Origin: Halichondria panicea | Taxonomy: Eukaryota > Porifera > Demospongiae > Suberitida > Halichondriidae | Assembly: GCF_963675165.1 (NCBI RefSeq) | Contig: NC_087379.1 | Location: forward strand, 8,280,839-8,344,838 | DNA: 64,000 bases | Direction: 5' to 3' | Part shown: positions 21,801 to 35,300 of the stretch, in pieces | Layout of the letters: every line of letters starts with the position of its first letter | Position numbering within the stretch: the stretch's first letter is position 1 | Made by a program: the position numbers and the translations under genes | The notes under the pieces: model-generated | Told to the model about the DNA's origin: nothing | Database searches by the model: none | The model's input: only the letters and a program-made list of their open reading frames with translations

Positions 21801-24580
21801 GGGCTCAGCTTCACGAGGGTTTGCACAGATACACTCAGGTAACACAGCCTGCAAGTATGCCAACCATATTGTAGTGGTTCTGTTGCTACATCAGCCCCTA
21901 AATAACTTAGTGGGGTACACCCTCAGGGGAGGCAGGTAACCACAATGACTAGCCATGCATGCACAAAGACACACTGAAATTACAGCAAAATCCCCACAAA
22001 TTGAAATTAAATGCCCCAAAGAATAACAATATGAGTTTGTTTACCTGTTGACTTGTGGGGACATATGACTCCTCATCTTCCAATGTCAGCCTCCTGCAAG
22101 GAAACATAAGCAATGGAAATATCAACCACTGCAGTTAATGTACATCAAAGGGCAAAGCTGGTGTGTGTGTTACTATGTACAGATATTCTCACCTTGATTC
22201 AGGCTTGTAGCCGTACGAAAAAAAGAAGCTGTCGTCTTTGTCCAAAAACTCAGTCAGTTTGTCACCTAACTCGTCCAGTTTCTTGATGTAACACTTTCCC
22301 CTGAAGCACACAAACAAGCACAATCATGATTATCAAAGCCCAGAGGGTATTTCAATAACAGGAAGTGAATAATATTACTAGATAATGTGATTACATACCG
22401 TATTAATTAATTTAGTAACAGGAAGTGAATTTGATAATGTAATTAGATATACCAACACACACAATGCCTTGACTGAACACATTCACACATTGACCTGAGA
22501 CCAATGTCTCCACTGTCCTACCAAGGCTACCGTAGATTCCTATCTCAATAGAACACTGACCAAAAGTTGTACAGACACTTCTCATAAATTATACTGGACA
22601 AAAGTGTACCACAATCTGAAGCAGGCCACCACAGTCAAAGCACAGGGCAAACCACACTCAACTACACAGCTCTAGTGGTGTCTTTATGAGGGCAGCTATC
22701 CGAACAAGCTGTTATCTAGAGCAGAGCAGACTGGACAAATGATGTGCTAAGCAAATTCATGCACTGCATTTCCTATGTATTCATTATTATGCCAATTAAG
22801 TCAATAGGGTTTAATGCATATCACATGATTGAAAAATGTGAACACACACTTTAACAGCTAGTTTTGTGTACAGTGTCTGATATGCAAAAAGCAGTATCAT
22901 TGTGAAATTCCACCATACTGTTTGTACAAACTATTGTTACATATACACTGCATGGGATATTTCTAGAGGCAGTCCCTTTGAACAACCATGCCACTATAAT
23001 AGCTGCTTAGATATCAGCTTACAAGTTTGAAAGGCATCCATTAATTAATAAGCATGAGACAAGTCACTAATAAGTACAGTGCTGGCTAACATCCAGACCC
23101 ACTCCACATTAGCTAGCTTAGTAGCCCTTGTGAATTGATTAGACTAATAGAGAAATCTTGTATCATCCGAAATGGCCTCTAGGCAATCCACACACTCCAC
23201 AATCCACACATGGCTGTTTTGCACATTATCACTGACTAGTTGTAAATTTCACCCCAGTAGGTCAAAACTGAAAGAAAGGCTTCTATAGAGATGTTGTTAC
23301 TGTACTGAAGTTATTACTGCATTAATAACAAACACAATGGTATACCTAAACAGTGTGGCTGGGTGGGTGTCTTTGTTGAAGGCCATAAAAAGCTCTCGAT
23401 CTTTGACTTGGGGGTGGTCGAATACGGCAGCACTTTTTCCTGCAAAGAACAGGTGTGGCCACGGTGGTTAAATGCATACAGTGATATTATGGTACAAGAG
23501 CTTGTAGAGTAAATTAACCAACATACCACTTTTCCTGTCTTCCATCAACAGTAAGTACACGGCTTCTGGTAACTCGGTAACCCGATAAAACCATTTGACT
23601 TCAGCGATAACAGCGTCTTTACGGGCCTAAGAGGGGGGCAAGGAGATGTGTGTCAGAGTGTGAAGTTGTGGTGATTCAAGAGCTGCCATGAATCTAATGA
23701 TAAGTAGCTAGTGGGAGGATTATGAATATCCGTAGCATAGTTGAAGCAAACACAGTTCCCGTGGTGCAGGTTGCACACCTTGGTGAATGTGTTAATATCA
23801 CAGCTTTCTGAGCATAATTATCAATACATTAATGATGATGATTAGAAAATTGATAGCTTTATAGAATGGATATTGGTATATCTAGGACTAGTTTCAACTT
23901 ACCAGTTTGAAATCCTTGATGATACAGATATGGTTGGGGAGCTCTGGCTGTTGGCTGTCCACATAAGCATAATCTGCAGGGACAAATACCACGATCATAA
24001 TTGGAAATTGTGCTAAGTGAATCACTAGTGGCTAGGATGCTAGAACAACTTCCATGTACACAGCTCATCACAATAATACAAGTATGGTGGGAAACACACT
24101 CTGTCTGCAACCACAGGACATGTAGTCAATTAATATTTAAATAAATGTAACCAATTATTATTATTATTACTGTGTGTGTGCATGATAGGTGGTTGAATCC
24201 ACACCACCATACAATGTGGCTACTGTTCACACACCTCCTGGCTTATACACCACTCCATCATCAGACTTGTAGCTGGTCGGATCTTGCAAGTTGCTGCTAT
24301 CCTTCTTACGGCCTCGTCTACCTGACTTGGGCACAGGAGTCCTCCTGCCAATACTTGGGTACTTTCTCCTGCGGTTCCCATTACTGTTCTTGGTTTGTCT
24401 GCCACTCTTGGTGACCATAACTTGGGCTGCTGCTGCCTTCCCACCAGACCCAGTGCTAGCTGATGCAGTAGCTGTGCTGGCAGCTCTTCTGCCAGAGCTG
24501 CTTCCATTGGAACCAGTAACAGACACAGTTGGGCTTGCAGTATTGTATCTCCCTCTACCACGAGCTGGTTTCCTGGGCAT
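15878..24580 (-). CDS. RERE: Atrophin/RERE-like transcriptional corepressor, 18 exons, about 1119 aa
   Basis: Exons (all in phase): 24235-24580, 23903-23973, 23527-23626, 23346-23439, 22193-22300, 22045-22093, 21747-21848, 21327-21440, 20959-21000, 20695-20799, 20510-20590, 19864-20011, 19629-19683, 18955-19085, 18397-18606, 17944-18116, 17187-17453, 15878-17041. Domain order matches RERE: a basic tail, BAH (about 115-215; [20 protein letters not shown]), ELM2 (about 240-345; [18 protein letters not shown]), SANT (about 370-415; [28 protein letters not shown]), a GATA-type zinc finger (about 473-500; CHHCF...CDDC), then acidic/Ser-rich and Pro/Gln-rich atrophin-like sequence with two polyglutamine runs. 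RERE/atrophins are nuclear corepressors recruiting HDAC1/2 through ELM2-SANT. MTA proteins share BAH-ELM2-SANT-GATA but lack the Pro/Gln C-terminus, and the residues here fit RERE better. The start is [10 protein letters not shown]. Confidence 0.93.
16262..16315 (-). repeat. CAG/CTG trinucleotide tract encoding polyglutamine
   Basis: The minus strand carries a run of CAG/CAA codons giving about 14 consecutive glutamines in the last exon of the RERE-like gene. A second glutamine-rich tract lies at about 16728-16790. CAG and CAA interruptions are mixed, which would limit slippage. Confidence 0.85.
17531..17813. repeat. Foldback repeat, family B, copy 1 (RERE intron)
   Basis: The left arm starts GCCATAACTTAG and includes GATTTTCTGAAAGCCCAAAG and a GATGGTATG block. 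The right arm is its approximate reverse complement (CATACCATCGGAAAGAGCTC, CCAGAAAATCATAAAATC, GTTATGGGCG). Arms are about 100-110 nt with a ~60 nt centre. It has no ORF. It is related in sequence and layout to 33213-33474 and, more distantly, to the CFAP74-intron elements. Confidence 0.75.
20908..20944. repeat. Decamer tandem repeat (CATCATGTGA)
   Basis: About four perfect copies of CATCATGTGA lie in an intron of the RERE-like gene, 15 bp beyond the donor of the small 42 nt exon at 20959-21000. No function is evident. Confidence 0.7.
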
Positions 24581-25126
24581 CTTGAGAACACTCTCTGCTT
24601 GTCTCTTGTTTCGATATTCAAGATCTGTACTTGATAGCTCTATCAAAATTAATACTTACAATAGAGTCTCTTGCAACAACACTGTTTGGCCTTGGAGACA
24701 ATATCTAAGACGACAGACGCTAAAAAAAACAGATGCTCGACTGAGATAGACTCAGTTTCTCACTCTGATCTTGATTACTGTGGGCAATTAACTTGTTGTG
24801 TTTGCACTTTGCATTGATAGCAGCTGAAAAGCTTGCATTCCTATCATACCTCAAGGAGCAGCTAAACGGTGGTGCTCTGTATGGCTTCCTGTTGTGTTGA
24901 TACACACGTAGACCTACTAGGAAAATGGGCGTGGCCGCATAATGTTCGCGGCAAACTTCAAAGCTAAACGTTCTACAAGCTTTTTACAATAGCTTGTACT
25001 TTTGTTGTACTTTTCTTGTAGTTTACACGCTCTGCTGAGTTAGCAAAAGCTGAAGCTGCTTAGAAACACGAGCTACAATCAAGCAAGAGTTGAAGGTTGG
25101 AAGATCCCAGCTGGAGAAAAGAAAAA
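24581..25126. promoter_or_regulatory. Shared upstream region of RERE-like gene (-) and SMC4 (+)
   Basis: The 546 bp between the two start codons separates head-to-head genes, and no other coding sequence is visible. It should contain both 5' UTRs and probably a bidirectional promoter. I see no clear TATA box at a convincing position. A 5' UTR intron for the RERE-like gene cannot be excluded. Confidence 0.5.
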
Positions 25127-27005
25127 ATGGCGGACAGTGAGGCATCTCAGGCAAGCAGTGCTCTGGAAGGTAGTCCAAAGCCAGAACCTATGCAAGAAGA
25201 TCCAAAGCGACTCATAATATCCAAGATAGTCTGTGAGAACTTTAAGTCGTACGCTGGAGTGAAGGAGCTGGGCCCGTTCCATAAGGTGAGGGGTCAGCGG
25301 GTCTATACGCATGGTTCCATAAGGTGAGGGGTCAGCGGGTTTGTACACATGGTTCCATAAGGTGAGGGGTCAGCTGGTCTATACGCATGGTTTCATAAGG
25401 TGAGGGGTCAGCGGGTCTATACACATGGTGGGCAGCAATTCAGAGTAGGCTGGCTATATTATTGCTACCAGATTCAACTGGCATGTCCGGCACTTCATGT
25501 TATAATTATTATTGGGGGTGTGGCAAGGTTGGGCTAAGTTTAAATGATGTGCCTGTCTCTAGTGTGTCAGTTGATCTACCTTGTGGCATGTAATGTTGTG
25601 TACGCTCGTGTCCTAGCCAGTCAGGGAAATGTAATGATATCAGTATGCAGTAGTCCATGTCATATAGGAGGTCCAGTCCGTTGGCTTACTGGGTGTTGTC
25701 TAGTGCAGTGTGTGTATTGACACAGGAATGCTATCATATTATGTAACATACGTAAATACACAAAGAAATTAGGAATATGACTGAGCCTTGTTATGTGGTT
25801 GTACAGATGTTGTGTGGGAGACCTGGTGTGTTGTGTATTCCTGCCAATGGTGTACTGTTCTCACAAGTCTAAACAGAATCCATCTCGTGAATAATGATTA
25901 CCAAGCGTACCTCCGACTATAGTCTGTGCATAGTCAGCACATTATGGCTATAGGTGTAATGGTAATATCAGACCATAGGCATTAGCTGACCTGTCTCAAC
26001 TTTGTTGAATCCTTTGAACTAACTTGTTCCGATCAGTGTTTACATAATGGCATTAGTTATTGTGGTGATCTCATAATTGTATCATACGACTCATTTCTGT
26101 GTTTCAATAAACAGTCAAACCTAAACAGATTGTTGGTATAGACACTGTGTGTGCTTGAGAGCTGCCATTCCATAGTCACTGTCAGGGGAGAGGCACGGCA
26201 ATCATGACTGACCACTTTAGGCCTATTAGCTAGCAGGGTAATTCTTCTAAGGTTACTTGTTATGGATATCTAGTTACTCTGAAGCATGTAGCCAGCTCTA
26301 CAGCTTGATTAGTGTGTGTGCTCTACAAGTGTTCGGACTAATGTTTGGAGTTAGGATGCTAGCCACATTGGTATGAGGTGTAGCCAAGGACTGCCCACCC
26401 TTGTATGCACTGAGGTGTGCCAGCTAGCTTAATTGTTGCAAATTGTTAACAAAAGGCCGCTTGAAAAACTGATATTTATTAGTATATTAATGGGCTTCAA
26501 GGATTGCTATGGATGCAACCGTGTGCAACCGTGTGCATGTGTCATAGCTGTACTGGACAGTTTGTGCAAGACAGGGTTATTATTGTTTCAGTGTGAATGT
26601 TTTCATTTTGCCAGGTCAATGTTTGTTGAATCATACATTATGATATCACTAGACATCCTCTGAAGAAGCCTTCCTGTACTGTATGGGCTTGCAACAATGA
26701 AGTCTTGTTAATCATGGCTATGATTATGACTAAATGTCCGATCATGTCTAAATTGTCAATTGTAACAGTATAAATTATTGGTGCAGTTTCTACTATTCTC
26801 TGTCATATGACCCCTGACCCCAGCCCACTACCGACTAATTAAGTGTTCTAGAAAGAGGTCAATCTTTGCTGGTGATATTGTTTTCCTTTGATAGTCAGTT
26901 GGTCTATAGTGTTTCCTACCTGATAGCTTGTGGGCAAACATATGACTATGAATATCATTAAAATTCTCAATTGGAATGCACGCTCCAGAAATTGATGCAA
27001 AAACA

Positions 27006-27078
<73 letters not shown>

Positions 27079-29296
27079 CAGTGTTTCACATCTATAGTCG
27101 GCCCCAATGGCAGTGGAAAGTCCAATGTGATAGACTCCATGTTGTTTGTGTTTGGATATCGTGCTCGCAAGATTCGCTCCAAGAAAGTCAGTGTTCTTAT
27201 CCACAACTCCACCCACCATCAAAACATCGCCTCCTGTACTGTCAGCGTCCATTTCCAACTGATTAAAGATTTGGTGAGCATATATGTTTAATTTGTACAC
27301 AAGTGCGAGTGTATTTGCATTGTCACTAGTATAGTAAATATGCTAGCAATAATAGCTGGGTCTTCCTTATTTAGCTAAGTATAAAGGGGAGTTGTTATAT
27401 TTGCAGACTATGTGAAACTATTAATTTATTATGAACTCAGTTTCTAGAGCAACAGCTGTCAACAATGGTAGTAGGTGTCCGCACACAATTAGGTAGACAT
27501 CAATGCACTCCTTAATCCCATTAGGCTCTGGCAGCCCAACACACACACACACACACACACCCACTATATCACCCAGGCTGTGTGCTTTGGGCCTCAAGCT
27601 AACTTAAGTGGTTACCAAGGCAAACTTTGAGCTCCACCAGAAACACCCACTGGCTAGCTATAATTATAGTAAGGATGCTTATATCCTTCTTGTCTCCATT
27701 GTATCAGGCCTGGGAATATACTTTATGTTTAGAATATGTATGTATTGGAGGCAATGCTGTTTTGGCTGGTATTTTTGACCTGTTGTAGTCGATTACTGCA
27801 TTTGCTCAACAAAGTGTTACTTTGTAATTAGCCAATTAGAGAATGCTTGTATCTATTCAGACCTAGGTGTTCCAGCTATGCGTGCTTGAAAGGTACAATC
27901 CCATATCTGTAGTTGACCTTAATTAGTGGCAGAAAATACAATACCGTATAGCGCGAAATTTTCGAGGCACTTATATTTCGTGGATTGGCCTCTAAAAGCC
28001 ATTTCGTTGCACAATGTTCGCGGAATGACTGTTTACCGGAAGCCACGCCTTTAAATATTTGCATGTAGCAGGTAATTCTTATTAACGAACACTTTTCGTG
28101 GACTTAATTTTCGTGTAGAATTCCAACCCACGAAATCCGCGAAAATTAAGCCCCTCGAAAATTTCGCGCTATACGGTATATCCTGAAGCCATTGTAATGT
28201 TCAGTGTTTTCGGGCCTCCATTCAAAATTGCCCACAAGAGTCACTGCATGGTGATTATGTGCACACAACATGAGATAGGCAGCACACCAGACTACTGTGT
28301 TTGCTACAAGGTTTCATGTAGCAGTACAAGTCAGTCACATGTAGATACAGCTCAGATAACAATATCATAGCTACTTAGTTACCTTTTCCTAGCAAATAAT
28401 AACTGGCCGTTGCTCAAAAACACCCACCCACACACCCACACACCCACACACAGCCTGGAGATGCATTTGAGGTGGTTCCAGAGAGTGAGTTTATAGTGTC
28501 CCGAACAGCGCATCGAGACAACAGCTCCTACTACCAAGTGAATGGCAAGAAAGTTCCCTTCAAGGAAGTGGCTACTCTGTTGAGAGGCTCTGGCATTGAT
28601 CTAGACCACAACAGGTTCCTTATCTTACAGGTGTGTATACTTTGTGAGACTAGTAGCTTTGTTTGTTGTGCAAACATTCGCTTGGTTTGTAATCCTCCAA
28701 TTCAATTAAGCCTTCACATTACAACATGCGGTCCATTGGTAATAACCTCGCTCGCTCTTTTGTTCTATATCTCTAAGTTTTATCTCATAAGGTGTGAACA
28801 CTTGCATGAAGTTGTACCTACGATTCTTTAGCTTGTTCAAAGAGCAGTTAGTTCAAACCAGCGCATGTACATGCACATTGAGACATGCCATCCACCCACT
28901 CCACACACACACACACACACACACACAGGGAGAAGTGGAGCAGATTGCTCTCATGAAACCCAAGGCTCAGTCTGATCATGACGATGGCATGCTCGAGTTT
29001 TTGGAGGACATTATTGGAACCAGCCAATTCAAAGAACCTATTGAACAGATGTCAAAGAGAGTCGAAGAGTTGACAGAAGAAAGAGGCATTAAAGTAATAA
29101 GATTTGTATGCGTAATAGCTGCATTAAAGTAATAAGATTTGTATGCGTAATAGCTGCATTAAAGTAATAAGATTTGTATGCGTAATAGCTGGACTCTTTG
29201 TAATTAATTAAGGTATTTTGTATCGCCAGCTAATTAGTTATTTTTGTTAATGGCATATTCATGTATGTATTCAAGTACTTAATTGTACAAAACACA

Positions 29297-29394
<98 letters not shown>

Positions 29395-32300
29395 ACACAC
29401 ACACACACACACATACCACACACACACGCAGCTAAATCGAGCCAAAGCTGTGGAGAAAGAGAAGACCTCTCTAGAAGGGCCCAAAGCTGAGGCAGAGCAC
29501 TACCTGTCTCTGCAGCGTGACATGGGCCTCAAGCAGCACTCGCTATACAGCAGATACATGTAAGTACATTAATGGCTGCCATGATAATTATACTACACGG
29601 GAGTAGGTATCAAGTAGTCGTGTTATTTGCAGTTGATCTCCTAATTAAGTCAATTAGACATGATTTAACAATTAAAGTAGTTCCAAACATGCTAGCAATG
29701 CTGAGCAGAACACCTACAAAGAATGTGTTGTCATAGGCTTTGGGAATATTTACAAGCTGTTATTTCAGGATGTGATTTAGACACCAGCTAGTTTATGTTC
29801 TCATTGTGCAAGTCACCAAACTGTGTGCTAGCTGGGAAGCTGGGAATCAGCATGCAACACTGTAAAATGTATTTGTCTTCATTACCCATGTCTGCATGTG
29901 TGTGTGGTGAGTCTGGTTAGGGATACAACTCACGGAATGAGACCATCTGATAGGTTACGCTGGTGGTTGAAATAATAGGCATTTGGTGGAGGGTTGTCTA
30001 TTGTAGAAGTTGTCATGGTGAAGCATTAGCATTAACAAGGTTTCTTATATCCCTACACAGCTCTCTCCTTTCATGTGGTAACTTGCCAGCAGCTGGCTTG
30101 ATCTTATTTGCTATAGATATGTGAGCATCAAGGACCCCCACTACTGATGTGTATGCACTAAGAAACACTAAGAAACCAACCAACATGAGCTTTTGTTTAG
30201 AGTTATGATTAAATTGAATGGTGTCTGTTTGTTCATACAAGTAATTTATTTAGTCGTCATTTTGCTGTGCGTATATACTTTCATGGCAAGACACTACACA
30301 ACCTGTTTCAATGGCCTCACTGGCACTTGTTAGTAGTCCAGTCACTGTATGTACTAGCTCTCAGCTGACTATTATAGGTGGCATCCCCTGCAGCTACTAG
30401 TGTACACTTATTACCCCCTGTGCAGCTACTAGTGTACACTTATTACCCCCTGTGCAGCTACTAGTGTACACTTATTACCCCCTGTACAGCTACTAGTGTA
30501 CACTTATTACCCCCTGTGCAGCTACTAGTGTACACTTATTACCCCCTGTGCAGCTACTAGTGTACACTTATTACCCCCTGTGCAGCTACTAGTGTACACT
30601 TATTACCCCCTGTGCAGCTACTAGTGTACACTTATTACCCCCTGTGCAGCTACTAGTGTACACTTATTACCCCCTGTGCAGCTACTAGTGTACACTTATT
30701 ACCCCCTGTGCAGCTTTGAGTGTGGCAAGCATGAGCTGAAGGCCAGGGAAAGGAAGGAAGAGCTGGAAGAGACTGTGGCAGACAAGCAGGCCCAAATAGC
30801 AGAGCTCACAGGTGCTACTAGAACTGCAATGTTTTAATACTGCCAATACTGTCAGCTTGTTTCCTGTTTATTGTGTCCACAGTGTGTGTTGATTCATAAC
30901 CCTCTCTCACGTGTATTGCACATAGGTTAGCACTGTTAGCTGTGCTGGTCTTATAGTAGTGATGGGTTAGCACTGTTAGCTGTGCTGGTCTTATAGTAGT
31001 AATGTAGATAGAAACATCACAACATGTGTCCATTAGCCTGTACACTGTAGACAGCCTAACCTCAAAATAGATAGCATGGGAGTGTGGTCAAGTTTTGAAC
31101 TAATTTGTGGCCTGTGCATTCGTTGATTAGTGGGTAGCAGTAAACAATGCAGCAACTGATGTGTTTGGGATTGAAGTCTAACAAGTCTAAGCCATTAATG
31201 TCTATACATGAACTTGTTTTAATTGCTTAAATATCGGTTTTTTGGCACCTGTATATAAGTGCCACTGTGTGAGATACTCACATGATCTCTACCTCGTGCT
31301 CCTGTAGCTAGCAAGAAAGAGAAGCAGAAAGCGCTGAAGAAAGATACAAAAGCTTACGAGAAGTTGATGGAAGGGGACGATGAGTGCAAGCAGCAGCTGT
31401 CCTCTTGTGAGCAGAGGGATGTACATGCCAGACAGGTGAGGACACACACACACCATGGCTGCTGGACACTGTTAGCATATAGCAGTATGTCTTATATGGG
31501 GAACTTGTAAGCAGATTATGGTCTACCAGTTTATTGTCTAACTAATCAGTGAAGACTTATCACTGCGTATAAATATAATATAATAATGACTGTGTGTGAA
31601 GATGTTGTCTAGCTGGTGGATATGTGTGTGTCTTTGTGCAGTGGCCAATTCACAACCAATATTGAATACTGACAGCATTGTGTTTGTGGTATCAAGTCAT
31701 CCATTTAACATCTACTGTCACCCAATCCACATTTCTGAAGCTTCATTCCTCTGTTTGGCTATCTGGTTTATCTCTAGAGCAGTCTCCCTACAAATTGCTG
31801 GCAGGAAGCATCTGACACTGTCACCCATACTGTTGTGATAACCCACTGAACTATGTCCACCATTAACCATCTCCCTAGCTCTGTGTCACTGTGTGTGTGT
31901 ATGTCAGGTATTGATGGCATTCTCTCAGTCTGTGTAGATTGTGTGCGGTTGTGTTGTGTGTATTATGTCTAAACAAGTTTTTTGTTTTGAAAATATGCAA
32001 CTTATTTGTATTTCAGTTTGTTTCAGCCAGCCAGCTTCGATGTATGTATTCACTTAGTCGTGAGTATTAATTTGTTAGCATTCAATCCACAATTTGCTGC
32101 ATGCCATTTGGCACATCAGTTTTTGCACCACCTTTGACTATACTTATGTAACGTGTGTAGCTTTGTGCTATCTATAAGACAACTCACAAGACTTTAGACA
32201 ACACTGTGTGTGTGTCTGTATGGTCTCAAGAATTCATTTTCAAGGTCTATAGAGCCAAAAGAAGGCGGCTTTGTTATCTAGCGCATCTTTATATAGCGTC

Positions 32301-35300
32301 TGTGCATTGTATCCCTGTGTTAGCTTGTTGGCTTAGCAAATAACAATTCTGTTAGATTGGTTCGCCTAAGTATAGACATCTGGAGTGTATATGAAGGGAC
32401 TTATTTCATTTCCTTGTGTGTGATACTATTACCAGGTGCAGTGGTAATCTCAATCAATGTACGGTGAAATTGGCTTTATTATTGTAAATATTTATATATC
32501 CTCAACAGCAGGATATGCGTAACACAAGTTGCTAGGGAGACTATATACACAAAATGCCAGACAGATTATTCACTGTACGCTTGAATCACTCTACAGCTGG
32601 TAGTCTGTCTATCACACAAAATAGACAATATTTGTGAATATGACACAATCTACTCATTTTGTTTTGAGGTGAAAGTAAAACACTCAAATATAATTATGAT
32701 AGCCATTACATTTATAGTTCAGTGTCCCTTTTGAGAGTAGTGTCAGAGAAACCGTATTTATTTTAAAAACCTCTAATTATTAACAATAATTATGCAGCAC
32801 GTACAGTGTTTGTGAGTCATGCATGCATTTGAACCCTTTGTAATATATCCTATATCACTGACTCTTAGGAAGGTAAGGTCATTGATGGTAGATTGAGTGC
32901 AGGAAAGATGTGGGTCTGTTCCTCAGTAGTGGCCACTTACCTGCAATATTGGAAGCTGTAAAACCCCACTGTATACCACGCTGGGCCTTGACCTAATACA
33001 CAGTGAAGCCTAGCTGCCACCGTATACCACGCTGGGCCTTGACCTAACTCACCAGTGAAGCCTACCTAGAGTACACCTGGATGCAAAGATTGTGTCCTCT
33101 CAAAGTACACTTTTGTCAGTCCTATTGATAGCTAGTAGTAGCTTTGTCTCTGCATGAACCTCCATAGCAGCATCATTGAGCGATACAATTCAATGACTAA
33201 GTGTATCATTTTGGGAGCCCATAACTTAACTCCTACCCATCCAATTCCAACTGATTTTATGATTTTCTGAAAGCCCAAAGCGAGCTCTTTCCAATGATAT
33301 ATAACTCACACTTTTGAACGGACCCAATTTTGCATTCTTCACCCACTAAAAATGACCTCAAAAATAATCTTTGATTTGAACATACCATCGAAAAGAGCTT
33401 GCTTTGGGCTTCCAGAAATCACAAAATCAATGAATTTTGACCATCCAAACTCGAGTTATAGACATTCAAAGATGTTGTTAATTGCTAATTCCATAATGAT
33501 GTAAGTCTACCACAAACCTGTTGTCTTCCTCAGGCTCTCAAGAACTCCAAGAACAATCTAAAGAAGACAACCAAGAACTTGTCTAAAGAAGGAGAGCGTC
33601 TTGTCGAGCTGAAGGCCATCCCTGAGAAAATGGAGAAAGAAATAAAACAACTGAAGAAAAAGATTCAAATTCTTGAGGTCAGAAAGAGCGAGGAGGAAGA
33701 GAAGCTATCTCAAGTCATGGAGAGTAAGTTAGTGAGTGGTTTGTGTGGCCACCATTAAGAAGCAGCTCAATCACTGTACAGTTTTATTATACGCCAAAAT
33801 CAGTTGGGATTTGGTTTTGTTATCTGTGACAGTGTGGCCTCCATTGGAGTAGTCATTTGCCCATACTGGTTGGAATATGACCACTAGATGTGTAGCTGTG
33901 TACAGTGACAGCTGGTATGATTAAAGAGAAGTGGGTCTATTGCAATGTCATTCATCAATGTATGTGCAACATAATAGTTATTACATGTATATCAAGACAG
34001 CTGTTTAAATAAATTATCACACCGTGTAATTATCGTCCCAAGTGTCAGTATTTTGCCAACATTCTTATTAATTTCATTCTGCCATGCACACTGTAGGTCT
34101 AAAGACAGCCACCCAGGGACTGCAAGATGAGAAGGAGGTGTGTGATTGATTAGGGATCACTGCACTCCACTATCTTGCATGTAGATCTCTTGTTGTGCAC
34201 ACGATATGTACAAGTTTTCACAGCAAATCAAGTTGCATAATGCATCCAGTTGCTATGTGTTTATTGTGTGAATGAATGGATATTTCATAGTAGATAAAAG
34301 ATAGCCATGATTCCACTCTCTCTATATATAGGGCCATGAGTTGAGACTGGTGGATCTAAACCAAGCTATGAATGAGGCTAAATCAAAGGTGCTGTGATCA
34401 TATTACACTGGAGAATGTAGTCAATGACAACCCTACCTTGTACTTGTAGCGACCTTGTAGTTAATTAGTGCCCAAATTAACCAATTGCGAGGTAGTGAGG
34501 CGCTATCTGAATTCCTGGGAATGCTTCCTACATATATGTATAATCATGTAAGCCCAGAGTGCTTTGACAGTGGTCTCCATGGAACCTGATACTGCCATGA
34601 TAGCTTCTGTTTGTATTAATACAAATCAAATGGCCACACCTGACACCATACTAGACATTGCTTGAATTGACCATCAGAACTAATTTGCTTCTGTTATATT
34701 GTGTTTTTTTTAGTTCACCTGCCTTTGTTTATCCATGGGCTATTTCCCCTTTCAATTTAGTTCTCATTGCATGGTCTAAATCGTGGTGGATAAGTACATG
34801 CAGGATATAACACAGGTTTCACTTTGTGTGTGTTTGTGGGATGAACACACACTTTCCCCATTGTCCCACAATGCTGCCCATTTTTTGTGGGTCTCTAATC
34901 TCTCACTGTGTGTGGGTGTTGTGCTTGTCCACTGTAACTGTAGCAACATTGTGCCCCTAGGCCTGACCACATCAGAGGTGTAGTACATCATGTTCCCACT
35001 GTGTCTATCTGTGGTTTCATTCAAATAACCTTACCACTGATAATAGCAGAATAATAGCAGGACTCCTGATATAATAGCTATGTACATCTAAATACAGCAA
35101 TCATGGTGTTTGTGAACATGCAGTGCTGTTCATAGTCTGACTACACATTGAAACAGTTACAGCTGGAATACACACACACAGTCAGCTTTACCATATTCCT
35201 CGTGTGGCTAGGCCTCGAGGAATATTGATATACATGACTGTACTGTACACCCCCCCCCCCTCCTGTGTAGTTGGATGTGGGTCAGGCTGAGCTGGATATC

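Noticed and set aside
30386-30716. CRISPR-like array of direct repeats
   Set aside because: Units are contiguous 32 bp copies without unique spacers, in an intron of a eukaryotic gene.
31596-31838. Plus-strand frame starting with a signal-peptide-like stretch
   Set aside because: It lies within SMC4 intron 7, is only 80 codons and shows no splice partner or family similarity.
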